From: an uncultured Acetatifactor sp.
GTDB taxonomy: Bacteria > Bacillota > Clostridia > Lachnospirales > Lachnospiraceae
Direction of reading: 5' to 3'
NCBI GenBank assembly: GCA_910578995.1
Contig: CAJTSY010000178.1
Span: 1 to 6,230, forward strand
Length of the DNA stretch: 6,230 nt
Part shown: one piece after another, positions 6,212-6,230 of the stretch
How positions within the stretch are numbered: position 1 is the first letter of the stretch
Layout: each line of letters opens with the position of its first letter
The notes under the pieces: model-generated
Seen by the model: the letters and a program-made list of their open reading frames with translations, nothing else
What the model was told of the DNA's origin: nothing
Databases searched by the model: none
Translations under genes and position numbers: made by a program

Positions 6212-6230
6212 GGTGGCTGAGGGTTACTGT

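Overview
The window looks like a chromosomal segment of a gut-type Clostridia bacterium, most likely in or near Lachnospiraceae. This is an inference from several signs: moderately GC-rich coding sequence, AGGAGG-type ribosome binding sites, sigma-A-like promoters, and a combination of gene families (TrmB-like regulator, MFS sugar carrier, cytoplasmic SGNH hydrolase, GH31 alpha-glucosidase) that is typical there. No species can be named from the sequence alone.

Layout, left to right. Bases 1-269 hold the 3' end of a plus-strand gene that enters from the left edge (possibly an Rpn/PD-(D/E)XK-type putative transposase). It is closed by a strong intrinsic terminator (279-309). Bases 310-592 hold no intact gene but carry a heavily decayed plus-strand remnant of an AraC-family DNA-binding domain, broken by several frameshifts. 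Everything from 593 rightwards is on the minus strand. A GH31 alpha-glucosidase (593-2875) has its own promoter (about 2931-2959). To its right is a three-gene operon that reads right to left: TrmB-like regulator (5279-6148), MFS transporter (3877-5292), SGNH/GDSL hydrolase (3098-3880). It is driven by a near-consensus promoter (6183-6211) and closed by a terminator at 3050-3078. The operon genes overlap at both junctions (14 and 4 bases), which suggests translational coupling.

How the genes could work together (inference): the MFS carrier imports a small glycoside or oligosaccharide. The SGNH hydrolase, which has no signal peptide, removes an ester (for example an acyl group) in the cytoplasm. 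The GH31 enzyme, also without a signal peptide, releases alpha-linked glucose. The TrmB-like protein senses the sugar and controls the operon, probably including itself. A perfect 7-bp inverted repeat (TAGTAGT-N10-ACTACTA, 6150-6173) lies between the predicted transcription start and the regulator's start codon, with the ribosome binding site in its loop. It is the best candidate for an operator or a translation-control hairpin.

No RNA gene, CRISPR array, insertion sequence end or attachment site was seen. Nothing in the window is clearly a wholly new system. The most interesting points are the autoregulatory dyad, the compact esterase/glycosidase/transporter locus under a bacterial TrmB-like regulator, and the unannotated AraC relic.
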